This document shows, piece after piece, positions 1-7,689 of a stretch of DNA of 64,000 bases. The DNA comes from Vagococcus fluvialis (GTDB taxonomy: Bacteria; Bacillota; Bacilli; Lactobacillales; Vagococcaceae). Below the pieces are notes generated by a model. The model worked only from the letters and a program-made list of their open reading frames with translations, was not told the origin of the DNA and did no database searches. The position numbers and the translations under genes are program-made. The DNA lies in NCBI RefSeq assembly GCF_003337315.1, contig NZ_QPJV01000009.1, forward strand, positions 1 to 64,000, in the 5' to 3' direction. Position 1 is the first letter of the stretch. Each line of letters starts with the position of its first letter.

Positions 1-51
1 ACGGATGACCTCTATCTGCTTAATACAATTCTAAAACACAAAGTGATTTGA
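1..51 (+). CDS. possible 3' end of an upstream gene
   Basis: Frame 1 is open from the window edge to a TGA at 49-51 and encodes about 16 residues ending in ILKHKVI. A terminator-like hairpin follows at 93-125, as expected downstream of a gene end. The piece is too short to assign a family, and an open frame of this length can occur by chance. Confidence 0.3.
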   Translation, partial: TDDLYLLNTILKHKVI

Positions 52-92
52 ATATACATAGAATCAAAAAATGATTCTAATAATACTATACG

Positions 93-125
93 AGGGAGGT
101 GACTTGTTTTGTCACTTCCCTTTTT
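93..125 (+). terminator. Rho-independent terminator
   Basis: A 10-bp stem (GGGAGGTGAC pairing with GTCACTTCCC, one G-T pair) closes a 7-nt loop and is followed by five T. It probably ends the gene entering the window from the left. Confidence 0.7.
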
Positions 126-133
126 AGCAAACT

Positions 134-195
134 AAACGGTGTCACAGAAGTAGCTTATTTCTTAAAGCTGAAGACTTCTGTCACAACCTCCTTTT
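134..195. repeat. short palindromic dispersed repeat, copy 1
   Basis: The unit begins AAACGGTGT and has imperfect inverted ends (GTCACAGAAGT near 141 and ACTTCTGTCAC near 174-184). The blocks AAACGGTGT, AGAAGTAGCTT, CTTATTTCTTAAAGCT and ACTTCTGT recur in the same order at 60875-60996. Both copies lie directly after a terminator. This looks like a small non-coding repeat family. It sits just beyond the stop codon of the minus-strand oxidoreductase gene that ends at 200. Confidence 0.65.
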
Positions 196-199
196 AATG

Positions 200-1147
200 T
201 TAATCCATTTTTAAAATAACTTTACCATTATTTTTCTTGGTTTCAATTAATTGATGGGCTTCTTTTATACCATCAAGACTAAAAGGTAAAACATGACCAA
301 TTTTTAATTCAAAACCATCTTGATTATAAAATATAGTTAAATCAGCCATAGCTTTTTTATCAGTCATATGTTCAGCTTTTTCCATGAAAAAAGCTTTAAC
401 ATCAGGACGAGTAGCTAAATTAGGTAAGCTATTAAGACCAAGATAAGTTCCGTTTTGTTTAAGAAGAGCAAGGGCTAATACTTCACCGGAATTAAAAAGA
501 GATGCGTTAATAACATAATCAGCACTTTGGCTATGATGAGTTACTTGTTCTTCATTTCGATAATCAAGAACAATATCTGCACCTAAATGTTTTAAGTAGT
601 CCTCATTTTTTTTGCTTCCAACAGCAATAATTGTGATGTCTTTTCTGTTTGCTAGTTGCAAAATCAAACTACCAACATTTCCAGAAGCACCTACAATAGC
701 TAACGTATCTTTTGGTTTGAAATCATAAAAGTATGGATCTAAAGTCCAGTAAGCAGTAGTTGCCACCATAGGAAAAGCCGCTGCTAAATCTAAAGGCATT
801 GTTTCTGGAACTTTAAAAATCCGTTCCACAGAAGTTGCTACATATTCAGCATCAGCTCTACTGGGAACAATAGCCATTACTTTATCTCCAAGCTTAAAAG
901 AAGTATCCAGATTTTTTAACTCCACAATCTCACCTTGAAACTCGTTCCCAAGAATACGAAAGTTTTTAGGGGCATTACTTTTAGTCATAGCTCCTTTTCT
1001 GATTGAAATATCAACTGGGTTAACACTAACTCTTTCAACTTTGATTAAAACATCTGTTTTTTCTGACAGATTGACATCAATTACTTGTTCTTCAAAGACA
1101 TCAATTGTTCCATACTGATTAAAACCTAAAGCTAGACTTTTGACCAT
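200..1147 (-). CDS. zinc-independent MDR oxidoreductase, quinone-oxidoreductase-like
   Basis: A 315-residue medium-chain dehydrogenase/reductase. The N-terminal GroES-like half carries a PVDISIRKG segment and a GNEFQGEIVEL segment where zinc enzymes have GHE. The Rossmann half has an AIVGASGNVGSLILQLA nucleotide motif near residues 150-166. Cysteine zinc ligands are absent, which fits the NADPH quinone oxidoreductase/enoyl reductase branch. It probably reduces a quinone or enone with NADPH in the cytosol; the true substrate is unknown. It is the last gene of a minus-strand set with the hydrolase at 1240-2349 and the ROK kinase at 2370-3287. An RBS (GGAGGG) lies just upstream of the ATG at 1147. 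A 92-bp gap to the hydrolase leaves room for its own promoter. Confidence 0.8.
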   Translation of the reverse strand: MVKSLALGFNQYGTIDVFEEQVIDVNLSEKTDVLIKVERVSVNPVDISIRKGAMTKSNAPKNFRILGNEFQGEIVELKNLDTSFKLGDKVMAIVPSRADAEYVATSVERIFKVPETMPLDLAAAFPMVATTAYWTLDPYFYDFKPKDTLAIVGASGNVGSLILQLANRKDITIIAVGSKKNEDYLKHLGADIVLDYRNEEQVTHHSQSADYVINASLFNSGEVLALALLKQNGTYLGLNSLPNLATRPDVKAFFMEKAEHMTDKKAMADLTIFYNQDGFELKIGHVLPFSLDGIKEAHQLIETKKNNGKVILKMD

Positions 1148-1239
1148 TGTTTATCCCTCCTGAATAGTAATCTTAATTTAAGAGTAACATGAAGTATGGA
1201 AATTATAAATACCTAGGTTATTTGTATTAGAGTTGTTTT

Positions 1240-2349
1240 TTATCTTCTATTTTTCTTAACAAAGTCACTTATATCAGTAACGCAATCCTCAGCTTGAGGA
1301 TAATTACCAATGTGGTCAATATAAGCATGTCCCATTCCTTCGTATAAGGTAAACGTAGTATCAACACCCAAATCAATTAATTTTTTTGCATATGCTAAAC
1401 TTTCTATAGTTAGGAAATCATGTTCACCTGATGTAATCATGGTGACTGGATTTTTTTCACTAACTGACACATAAGGGGATAAGTATTTAGTTAAGGTATC
1501 CTTAGTCCCTAATATATCAGAAAGTCCACTAGATAAACCGTTAAAAGCTTCAATTCCAGGTCGAATCACATTTTTTTGTTTTGGGTAAATAGCAATATCT
1601 TTATCAATATCAAACGTTGTATATTTATCTTTTAATCCACCCATATTTAAAGTTGGATAAAGTAAAATCTGCCCTGCAATATCGTCTCGTTCTTCTTCAA
1701 TATTTCTATTACAACAATAAGTGGTTAGATTACCACCAGCACTGTCTCCTGCAACAAAAATGTTAGTTGGATCAGCCTTCCATTCGCTGACGTTATCAAC
1801 CAACCAACGTAGGCCAGTATAACAATCAGTATGTCCAATTGGGAAAGGATTTTCAGGAGCTAAACGGTAATCAATACTAACAGCAATCATATTTGTTTGG
1901 CTGACAAATAATCTTAAAGCTTCTCTAATAACATCAGTACTACCAGCAAAAAAGCCTCCTCCGTGAATAAAATAAAGAACTGGAGAATTATCAAGTTGTT
2001 TTTGTAAAGAAAAACGTGTCATGGGGATATTAAAACCATCATCTGCCTTAATAGTAAATTGAAACTCCTCAATAGTCTCTTCAACAATCGGGGTATAATC
2101 AACACCATTAAACATTTTTCTCAAGCGTGAGATAGATTTAGGGCTCATATCCATTTTTAGTAAACTTTTAGGTAGAAATCTCATAATCAAACTGATTTTT
2201 TTAGAATTGTGATATAGTCTAGGATCCATAGCTCCTTTAATATCACAATCCGGAATAGGTTTAATAATAACGGGAACATCACGTCTGATTTCTGTGTATT
2301 GTTTTTCTCTAATAGTATGAACTAAATTAATATCATATTTTCTAGCCAT
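1240..2349 (-). CDS. alpha/beta-hydrolase, hormone-sensitive-lipase-type esterase
   Basis: A 369-residue carboxylesterase of the HSL/GDXG family. The oxyanion-hole motif HGGGFFAGS lies near residues 128-136 and the nucleophile elbow GDSAGGN near 201-207. The likely acid and base are in SGEHDFL and GMGHAYIDH near the C-terminus. No signal peptide is visible, so it should act in the cytosol on short acyl or acetyl esters. About 90 residues precede the catalytic core as a cap. The start at 2349 has a GGAGG site, and the gene follows the ROK kinase after 20 bp. With a sugar kinase next door it may deacetylate an imported acetylated sugar; that is inference. Confidence 0.85.
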   Translation of the reverse strand: MARKYDINLVHTIREKQYTEIRRDVPVIIKPIPDCDIKGAMDPRLYHNSKKISLIMRFLPKSLLKMDMSPKSISRLRKMFNGVDYTPIVEETIEEFQFTIKADDGFNIPMTRFSLQKQLDNSPVLYFIHGGGFFAGSTDVIREALRLFVSQTNMIAVSIDYRLAPENPFPIGHTDCYTGLRWLVDNVSEWKADPTNIFVAGDSAGGNLTTYCCNRNIEEERDDIAGQILLYPTLNMGGLKDKYTTFDIDKDIAIYPKQKNVIRPGIEAFNGLSSGLSDILGTKDTLTKYLSPYVSVSEKNPVTMITSGEHDFLTIESLAYAKKLIDLGVDTTFTLYEGMGHAYIDHIGNYPQAEDCVTDISDFVKKNRR

Positions 2350-2369
2350 GATGATTCCTCCATTATTTT

Positions 2370-3287
2370 TTATTTATTATCTAATTCTTCAAATAAATGA
2401 TACAAAGCTCCTAATAATCCAGCTTCATTTCTAAAGTGGCAAGGAACGATTTCAACAGGAGTTAACATACTACCTAAAAGAGGCGAAGAATCTAATATTT
2501 TTTTATATTGCTTGTTTAATTCTTCAATTAAAATAGGTTGTTCGCTAATCCCACCACCAATAGCTACTCTTTCTAAATCAACAACAGATTGCATATTCAT
2601 CATAATTATAACAACACTGTAGCAAAATTCTTCAAATAAAGGATAAATAATTTCGTTCTTTTTATTTAACTCTTCAAAAACAGTTTTTCCATCAAGTGGA
2701 TTTTCTAATTTTAAAAGACGAGCTGCCTGATGAATAAAACTAACTGCAGAACCTTTCGAACCAGCTACAGTATTCATACCGATTGGAAATTCTGTAGAAA
2801 GTAACATAAAACTTAACTCAGCAGCTTGAAAATGACTACCTAAATGAAGAGAACCATTTAAAATAATTCCACCACCAACGCCAGTTCCTAAAGTCATAAC
2901 CCCGGCATTAGTAATTCCTTTGAGTTCTCCTAACCATAATTCTGCAAGAGCTGCTGACTTGCCATCGTTCATGATACTGCAGGGTAAATTTGTATGGTTT
3001 TCAATAAATTCTTTTAATCTAAATTCATGTAAAAAAGTAAGAGCTCCACCATAATAAACAACACCTTCATATGAATCAATTTTACCAGGACAACTAACAG
3101 CAACTGCCCGAACTTGCTCAGTATACTCATTAAGAATAGAGCGTAATATGTCTTTAAAGGAGTTGATATCTTGAGGTGTTTTTTCTTTCTTTACAAAGAT
3201 AATTTGCCCACTACGGCTAATTAATGCGTGTTTTATAAATGTTCCTCCAATATCAATACTTAAATAATGTTTTTTATTTTCTGTCAT
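2370..3287 (-). CDS. ROK-family sugar kinase, beta-glucoside-kinase-like
   Basis: A 305-residue ROK protein. The N-terminal phosphate loop DIGGTFIKHAL, a MNDGKSAALAELWLGE segment and the LGTGVGGGIILNG motif near 134-146 match ROK sugar kinases. The zinc motif CGxxGCxE typical of glucokinases and NagK is missing; the corresponding stretch is AELSFMLLSTEFPIG. No N-terminal HTH is present, so it is a kinase and not a NagC-type repressor. Loss of the zinc motif recalls BglK-type kinases that phosphorylate cellobiose or other glycosides with ATP. It is first in the minus-strand set and divergent from the AraC gene at 3415. The intergenic region holds two cre-like boxes. Confidence 0.8.
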   Translation of the reverse strand: MTENKKHYLSIDIGGTFIKHALISRSGQIIFVKKEKTPQDINSFKDILRSILNEYTEQVRAVAVSCPGKIDSYEGVVYYGGALTFLHEFRLKEFIENHTNLPCSIMNDGKSAALAELWLGELKGITNAGVMTLGTGVGGGIILNGSLHLGSHFQAAELSFMLLSTEFPIGMNTVAGSKGSAVSFIHQAARLLKLENPLDGKTVFEELNKKNEIIYPLFEEFCYSVVIIMMNMQSVVDLERVAIGGGISEQPILIEELNKQYKKILDSSPLLGSMLTPVEIVPCHFRNEAGLLGALYHLFEELDNK

Positions 3288-3319
3288 AATTAATCCTCCG
3301 TTAATTTGATGTATTATTT

Positions 3320-3354
3320 TAGTAACGCTTACATCTATATTGTAATCGCTTATT
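3320..3354. promoter_or_regulatory. two cre-like CcpA boxes between ROK kinase and AraC genes
   Basis: Two 15-mers match the cre consensus WTGNAANCGNWNNCW with one mismatch each: ATGTAAGCGTTACTA (minus strand, 3320-3334) and TTGTAATCGCTTATT (plus strand, 3340-3354). They lie between the divergent ROK-kinase and AraC genes and suggest catabolite control of one or both. Confidence 0.5.
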
Positions 3355-3414
3355 TTTAGCTTTAATAGTATTATTAGCTTATTACTAGTAATTTTATCTT
3401 AAAGGAGAAAAGAA

Positions 3415-4515
3415 TTGGAAATATTTATTAATTTTATAAATCATTTATCAGAACTTAGTTTATTTTCATATCTTTTAGTCGATAAAGAGTCAGAGATTAT
3501 TTATGGTGAAAAAAATTTAACAGATATTAAGCTAAAGGAAGAAGATATCAAACGTATCAAACAACAAAAAAGTTTAATTTATAATTATTATATCTCAGAA
3601 CAAAAGTTATTATTATTAGTTTATAATATATCTACATTAAATGCTTTATTAATTCTATTTATTGATAATGAATTAACTAATTTTGTTTCATACAATGATC
3701 GACTGTTTAAAATTTCTGAGACGATACATTTGTATCAAACAAAAACTAAATTTCCTAAACAAGCGCTTCAAAGGATTAATCAAAATATTCTTTATTTGAA
3801 AGAAACGATTATTGAAAAAGAGCTGAGTCAGCAAATCGAACAACAAGTTTATCATCATGATTTTGAAAGTGAAGAGGCCATGTTTAAAGAGCTTGAAATG
3901 GGAAATGAGGAAGGTTTAAGAAAACATTTTTATACCTTTCAAAAGCATACTCAAACAGGAACGTTGTCTACAGAATCTGAGCTTAGAAGTCGCAAAAATA
4001 TTTTAATTGTAACAGTTTCTATTTCAACAAGGTATGCTATAAAAGGCGGCGTACCTTACGAGCGAGCCTACACTCTAAGTGATAAATTGATTCAAGATAT
4101 TGAAAGAAAAATAAAATTTAGTGAGATTGAACCACCAGAATTAGAAGTTATGATGTTATTTTGCAAAGAAGTAAATAAATATAAGTATATTAATTATTCT
4201 AAGAGCATTAAGAAAACTTGTGAGTTTATCCATCAAAATATTTATTCGCCATTAACTATTCCTATGGTTGCCAGTAGTACAAACTACTCTAAATCTCACT
4301 TGTCAAAGTTGTTTAAACAAGAAACAGGTATGACAATCAATGGGTATATTATGAAACAAAAAATTGAAGAAAGTAAAAGATTACTTGCCTTCAATCAATA
4401 CGATTTAACAACTATTAGTTCATTACTACATTTTACAGATGTCAGTTACTTTATAAAAGTCTTTAAAAAATATGAGAGCCAAACACCAAAAGAGTTTTGC
4501 TTACAAAATAATTAA
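3415..4515 (+). CDS. AraC-family transcriptional regulator with unusual N-terminal domain
   Basis: A 366-residue regulator with a C-terminal AraC/XylS double HTH (about residues 262-364: MVASSTNYSKSHLSKLFKQ, then the conserved TDVSYFIKVFKKYESQTPKEF). The first 250 residues show no cupin fold that I can recognise; they resemble the helical sensory regions of YesN-like regulators. The start is TTG with AAAGGAG 9 bases upstream. It is followed 11 bp later by a second AraC gene, so the two are probably co-transcribed. The divergent position relative to the hydrolase and ROK-kinase genes suggests it controls them. The effector is unknown. Confidence 0.85.
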   Translation: MEIFINFINHLSELSLFSYLLVDKESEIIYGEKNLTDIKLKEEDIKRIKQQKSLIYNYYISEQKLLLLVYNISTLNALLILFIDNELTNFVSYNDRLFKISETIHLYQTKTKFPKQALQRINQNILYLKETIIEKELSQQIEQQVYHHDFESEEAMFKELEMGNEEGLRKHFYTFQKHTQTGTLSTESELRSRKNILIVTVSISTRYAIKGGVPYERAYTLSDKLIQDIERKIKFSEIEPPELEVMMLFCKEVNKYKYINYSKSIKKTCEFIHQNIYSPLTIPMVASSTNYSKSHLSKLFKQETGMTINGYIMKQKIEESKRLLAFNQYDLTTISSLLHFTDVSYFIKVFKKYESQTPKEFCLQNN

Positions 4516-4526
4516 GGAGTAAAAAT

Positions 4527-5396
4527 ATGACACTTGAACATGAGTTTATTGAATATACCCATAAATTATTACCTATAAATTGGATTATTCATCGAGATGA
4601 TCATTCTACAGCCACTATTTTACCTCATTGGCATACTTCCTTTGAGATATCCTATACTTACTCAGGAAGGATAGAGAACTATACAATTAATAACACAACC
4701 TATCAAACTGAAGCAGGAACAGTTTTATTAATAAACTCAGCAGAAGTTCATGGTGCTGTTTCTAGTTATTGTGTGGATTTAGAAGCTTTAACCATTCAAA
4801 TTCCTTATGAAATCATGAATAAACTAATTCCTAATTTCGAATACATGCGTTTTACTAATTATCCTGATGGAAAAATAAAAGAGCTCAATGAGTTAAGAGA
4901 AGTATTAAGTCGTTTTTATCATTTAGTAAGAAGAGAAATACTTCCATTATCAGAAATTCAACTAATGAGTATAACCTATGAATTAATTTACCTAATTGCA
5001 AAAGATTGGATGCATGAAGAGACAACACCTATTAATTCAAATGTTTACCAAAGAAATTTAGGACAAATTAAACCAATTATTAATTATATCCAAACTAATT
5101 CAGCAGATGAATTATCTGTTACCAAAATAGCAAATTATTTTCATCTTTCAACCAATAGTTTAAGTAAATTATTTAAAAAAAGTTTAGGGATTAGTGTGAT
5201 GAAGTATGTTCAACTTGTGAGAATTGACAAGGGTCAGAAACTGTTGTTAAACAGTGATAAGCCCATTCATGTTATATCTGATATAGTAGGTTTTCCCAAT
5301 GAAAAATCATTTAGAAGAGTTTTTGAAGAAGTGTATCATCAAACGCCTAAAAAATATCAGTTAGATTATAAGGAACAAGAAAGCGGCAGAAAATAA
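4527..5396 (+). CDS. AraC-family regulator with N-terminal cupin sensor
   Basis: A 289-residue regulator. The N-terminus (about 20-110) has the cupin pattern of arabinose-type sensors: HWHTSFEISYTYSGR, then a second strand set around INSAEVHG. The C-terminus has the AraC double HTH (about 185-280: VTKIANYFHLSTNSLSKLFKK, then DIVGFPNEKSFRRVFEEVYHQTPKKY). It lies 11 bp after the first AraC gene with a GGAG site. Tandem AraC genes next to esterase and sugar-kinase genes suggest regulation of a sugar or glycoside system. A terminator overlaps its stop codon. Confidence 0.87.
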   Translation: MTLEHEFIEYTHKLLPINWIIHRDDHSTATILPHWHTSFEISYTYSGRIENYTINNTTYQTEAGTVLLINSAEVHGAVSSYCVDLEALTIQIPYEIMNKLIPNFEYMRFTNYPDGKIKELNELREVLSRFYHLVRREILPLSEIQLMSITYELIYLIAKDWMHEETTPINSNVYQRNLGQIKPIINYIQTNSADELSVTKIANYFHLSTNSLSKLFKKSLGISVMKYVQLVRIDKGQKLLLNSDKPIHVISDIVGFPNEKSFRRVFEEVYHQTPKKYQLDYKEQESGRK

Positions 5397-5427
5397 CCTT
5401 TTTTTAGATAGGTTCTGCCGTTTTTTT
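5383..5427 (+). terminator. Rho-independent terminator after tandem AraC genes
   Basis: CGGCAGAA pairs with TTCTGCCG and an inner ACCT with AGGT; the stem is followed by seven T. The 5' arm overlaps the last codons and stop of the preceding gene. Confidence 0.85.
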
Positions 5428-5451
5428 AATCTGAAAACGTGCTAATATTTT

Positions 5452-5466
5452 TTGTAATCGGTTTCG
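5452..5466 (+). promoter_or_regulatory. cre-like CcpA box upstream of estA-like gene
   Basis: TTGTAATCGGTTTCG matches WTGNAANCGNWNNCW at all but the last base. It lies about 60 bp before the esterase start, so carbon catabolite control of that gene is likely. Confidence 0.55.
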
Positions 5467-5524
5467 AATATATCGAGTGATAACACAAGATCTATAACAA
5501 TTACAGGAAAAGAGGAAAAATAAT

Positions 5525-6358
5525 ATGGCTTTAGTACAAGTAAATTTTATTTCAAAAATGTTATCAAGAACAGTAACTTTCAATGCAATTATTCCCCTAG
5601 ATAAAATCTCTTTTGGGGAAGAGGAAGTTGCTGAAGCAAAACCTTTAAAAACTCTTTATCTTCTACATGGGGCATTTGGTAATTATACTGATTATTTATC
5701 AGGAACAAGAATCCAACGATGGGCAGAAGAACACAATTTAGCCGTTATAATGCCGTCTGGAGAAAATCAGTTTTATGTTGATAAACCAAGTCGTGGTGAA
5801 AATTATGGGGCTTATGTAGCAGATGAATTAGTTGAATTTACTAGAAAAATGTTCCCACTATCTCATAAAAAAGAAGATACGTTTATCGCAGGATTATCAA
5901 TGGGAGGCTACGGGGCACTAATTAATGGCTTAAAATATCATGAAACATTTAGTCATATTGGAGCATTTTCACCTGGACTAATGATTGATGATATTGCCTC
6001 TCGCTCCGAATTATTATCTGTAACAGGATGGAGTTTAGATTTTTATGAAAATGCATTTGGTGGAATAGATACGATTAAAAATAGTGATAAAGATTATTAT
6101 TATTTAATAGACCAATTGATTGAAAACAAAAAAGAAATTCCGAAGATTTACTTACCAATCGGAACTGATGATTTTCTATTAGAAAGTGTACGTGGATTCA
6201 AATCTTTCGTTGATAAAAGAGAAGTTCCTCTAACCTATATTGAAGATGATGGTGGACATGAATGGGATTTCTGGGATAAATATGTAAAAAACTTTTTAGA
6301 GTGGTTACCTTTAGAAGAAAAAGGAAATTATTTAAATAGTGGTAACGTAGCAGAATAG
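5525..6358 (+). CDS. estA: EstA-like esterase (tributyrin esterase / esterase D family)
   Basis: A 277-residue alpha/beta-hydrolase of the EstA/S-formylglutathione hydrolase group known from lactic acid bacteria. LLHGAFGNYTDY forms the oxyanion region near residues 47-58, GLSMGGYGAL holds the nucleophile serine near 120-129, and GTDDFLLES plus DDGGHEWDFWD give the acid and base. It should hydrolyse short-chain fatty acyl esters in the cytosol. The ATG at 5525 follows an AGAGG site. It is a single-gene unit with its own cre-like box and a downstream hairpin. Its nearness to the AraC pair and the second esterase suggests a shared ester-using regulon; that is not proven. Confidence 0.87.
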   Translation: MALVQVNFISKMLSRTVTFNAIIPLDKISFGEEEVAEAKPLKTLYLLHGAFGNYTDYLSGTRIQRWAEEHNLAVIMPSGENQFYVDKPSRGENYGAYVADELVEFTRKMFPLSHKKEDTFIAGLSMGGYGALINGLKYHETFSHIGAFSPGLMIDDIASRSELLSVTGWSLDFYENAFGGIDTIKNSDKDYYYLIDQLIENKKEIPKIYLPIGTDDFLLESVRGFKSFVDKREVPLTYIEDDGGHEWDFWDKYVKNFLEWLPLEEKGNYLNSGNVAE

Positions 6359-6363
6359 ATAGC

Positions 6364-6399
6364 AAAAGACTAGAAAACAGAAAAATTTTCTAGTCTTTT
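6364..6399. terminator. probable terminator after estA-like gene
   Basis: AAAAGACTAGAAAA pairs perfectly with TTTTCTAGTCTTTT across an 8-nt loop. The T tract is short, so termination may be partial. Confidence 0.65.
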
Positions 6400-6405
6400 A
6401 ATTTG

Positions 6406-6440
6406 TTACAAGTTGTAAGTTTTTTCACTTGTGTTATGCT
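6406..6440 (+). promoter_or_regulatory. candidate promoter with palindromic operator for rpiB
   Basis: A perfect palindrome TTACAA-G-TTGTAA lies at 6406-6418. Its right arm TTGTAA could serve as a -35 box, 16 bp before a -10-like TATGCT at 6435-6440. The overlap suggests repressor control; no regulator can be named. Confidence 0.4.
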
Positions 6441-6499
6441 TAGGAAAAAATAAACCTTGTTATAACTTTTGTTGTATAGGGACATAGGAGACTAATCAA

Positions 6500-6928
6500 A
6501 TGAAAATAGCAATTGCAAATGATCATGGTGGTATTGAATTAAAGAAAACTTTAGTGACGTATTTTGAGGAGCAAGGTATTCCTTATACTGATTTTGGTGT
6601 CTCAACAAGTGATAGTGTCGATTATCCAGGATACGCTAAAACTGTTTGTAAAGAAGTGTTAGCAGATGATGATACATTAGGGATTCTTTGTTGTGGAACA
6701 GGAATCGGCATGTCAATTGCGGCTAATAAAGTTAAAGGGATTCGTGCAGCAGTCGTTGGAGATGTATTTTCCGCTCAAGCAACAAGAGAGCATAACCATA
6801 GCAATGTGTTATGCTTAGGAGAAAGAGTAACAGGGCCAGGATTAGCAGTTTTGATTACTGAAACATGGCTAAAAGCAACCCCGTTAGATGGCAGACATCA
6901 AAACAGAGTAGATCAGTTAGAGGATTAA
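6500..6928 (+). CDS. rpiB: RpiB/LacA-family sugar-phosphate isomerase
   Basis: A 142-residue RpiB/LacAB-type isomerase. MKIAIANDHGGIELKK supplies the N-terminal phosphate-binding motif, CCGTGIGMSIAANK near 65-78 contains the catalytic cysteine, and the REHNHSNVLCLGER segment holds the conserved histidine. The family interconverts ribose 5-phosphate and ribulose 5-phosphate, or other aldose/ketose phosphates. It is flanked by a promoter-like palindrome and a strong terminator, so it is probably monocistronic. It lies just before the putative deoxypentose cluster but has its own promoter, so a link to that pathway is only possible. A second RpiB-like gene lies at 23097-23540. Confidence 0.88.
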   Translation: MKIAIANDHGGIELKKTLVTYFEEQGIPYTDFGVSTSDSVDYPGYAKTVCKEVLADDDTLGILCCGTGIGMSIAANKVKGIRAAVVGDVFSAQATREHNHSNVLCLGERVTGPGLAVLITETWLKATPLDGRHQNRVDQLED

Positions 6929-6944
6929 TGTGATAAATTATTTA

Positions 6945-6981
6945 GAAAAAACTACCTAATGTGACTTTAGGTAGTTTTTTT
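6945..6981 (+). terminator. Rho-independent terminator after rpiB
   Basis: AAAAAACTACCTAA pairs with TTTAGGTAGTTTTTT across a short loop, and the stem runs into a T tract. Confidence 0.85.
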
Positions 6982-7052
6982 GTGTTTAAAAAACCATAAA
7001 ACCACAATAAACAAAACGTTCAAACAGTTAAGAATAAAAGTAATTGTAAATT

Positions 7053-7104
7053 TTTGTGGTTTTTTGTTATTGTTTGTGGTATATTATGACTGTAAGCGTT
7101 TATA
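7053..7104 (+). promoter_or_regulatory. control region of the aldolase/mtnK-like cluster
   Basis: A -10-like TATATT lies at 7080-7085. Two direct repeats TTTGTGGT (7053-7060 and 7073-7080) are spaced 20 bp start to start, about two helical turns, and the reverse motif ACCACAA occurs at 7001-7007. A cre-like 15-mer CTGTAAGCGTTTATA follows at 7090-7104, near the expected start of transcription. The direct repeats are candidate sites for the DeoR regulator encoded at 16816. The cre-like box has two consensus mismatches. Confidence 0.45.
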
Positions 7105-7128
7105 CAATATTAAAAGGAAGGTTTGCAA

Positions 7129-7629
7129 ATGTCAGCAGAAGTGAATATCAGATCTTTTAACACAGAAGATGTAAAGGAACTAAATAAGATACGAAGATCG
7201 GAAGGCGTTTTTGAAACTATACTTTCTTTAAAAGATGAAACAGTTGATCAAACTTATCATTATTTTACAGGTGAAAGAATTCATACTTTTATCGCTGAGA
7301 ATAAAAGTAAGCATCAAATAATTGGTTATATTAAGTTAGTCATTGATGAAGAAAAAAGACGACGTCACAAAGCTAATATCAGTATTGCAATTCATAATGA
7401 TTATCAAGGAAATGGCGTGGGGACTAAACTTTTTAATGAAGCAGTTGATTTAGCTGAAAATTGGTTGATGTTAAGAAAATTAGAATTAACTGTTTTAGAA
7501 ACAAACAAGCATGGTATTGAGCTTTATAAAAAAATGGGATTTAAAGTGGAGGGGATTTCAAAGGAAGATACAGTTGTTAATGGCAGATATGAAGATGTAG
7601 TGTTTATGGGAATGATTTTTAATAGATAA
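7129..7629 (+). CDS. GNAT-family N-acetyltransferase
   Basis: A 166-residue GNAT enzyme. The acetyl-CoA pyrophosphate loop is NDYQGNGVGTKLFNEAV (Q-x-x-G-x-G/A motif near residues 94-110), followed by ELTVLETNKHGIELYKKMGF, typical of RimI/YhhY-like members. It should transfer an acetyl group to an amine; the substrate cannot be read from sequence. The ATG at 7129 has AAAGGAAGG at a good distance; the upstream in-frame TTG at 7123 is less likely. It is the first gene after the control region at 7053-7104 and lies 60 bp before the transporter, so it is probably co-expressed with the catabolic cluster. Its role there is unclear. Confidence 0.83.
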   Translation: MSAEVNIRSFNTEDVKELNKIRRSEGVFETILSLKDETVDQTYHYFTGERIHTFIAENKSKHQIIGYIKLVIDEEKRRRHKANISIAIHNDYQGNGVGTKLFNEAVDLAENWLMLRKLELTVLETNKHGIELYKKMGFKVEGISKEDTVVNGRYEDVVFMGMIFNR

Positions 7630-7689
7630 GGCATTATTTATGTTCATTAGTAGTAACAGATAAAAAGTAAATTAAAAGGAGTAATTATA

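Noticed and set aside
6500-6928. First rpiB as part of the deoxypentose operon
   Set aside because: It has its own promoter-like region and a strong terminator before the cluster control region.
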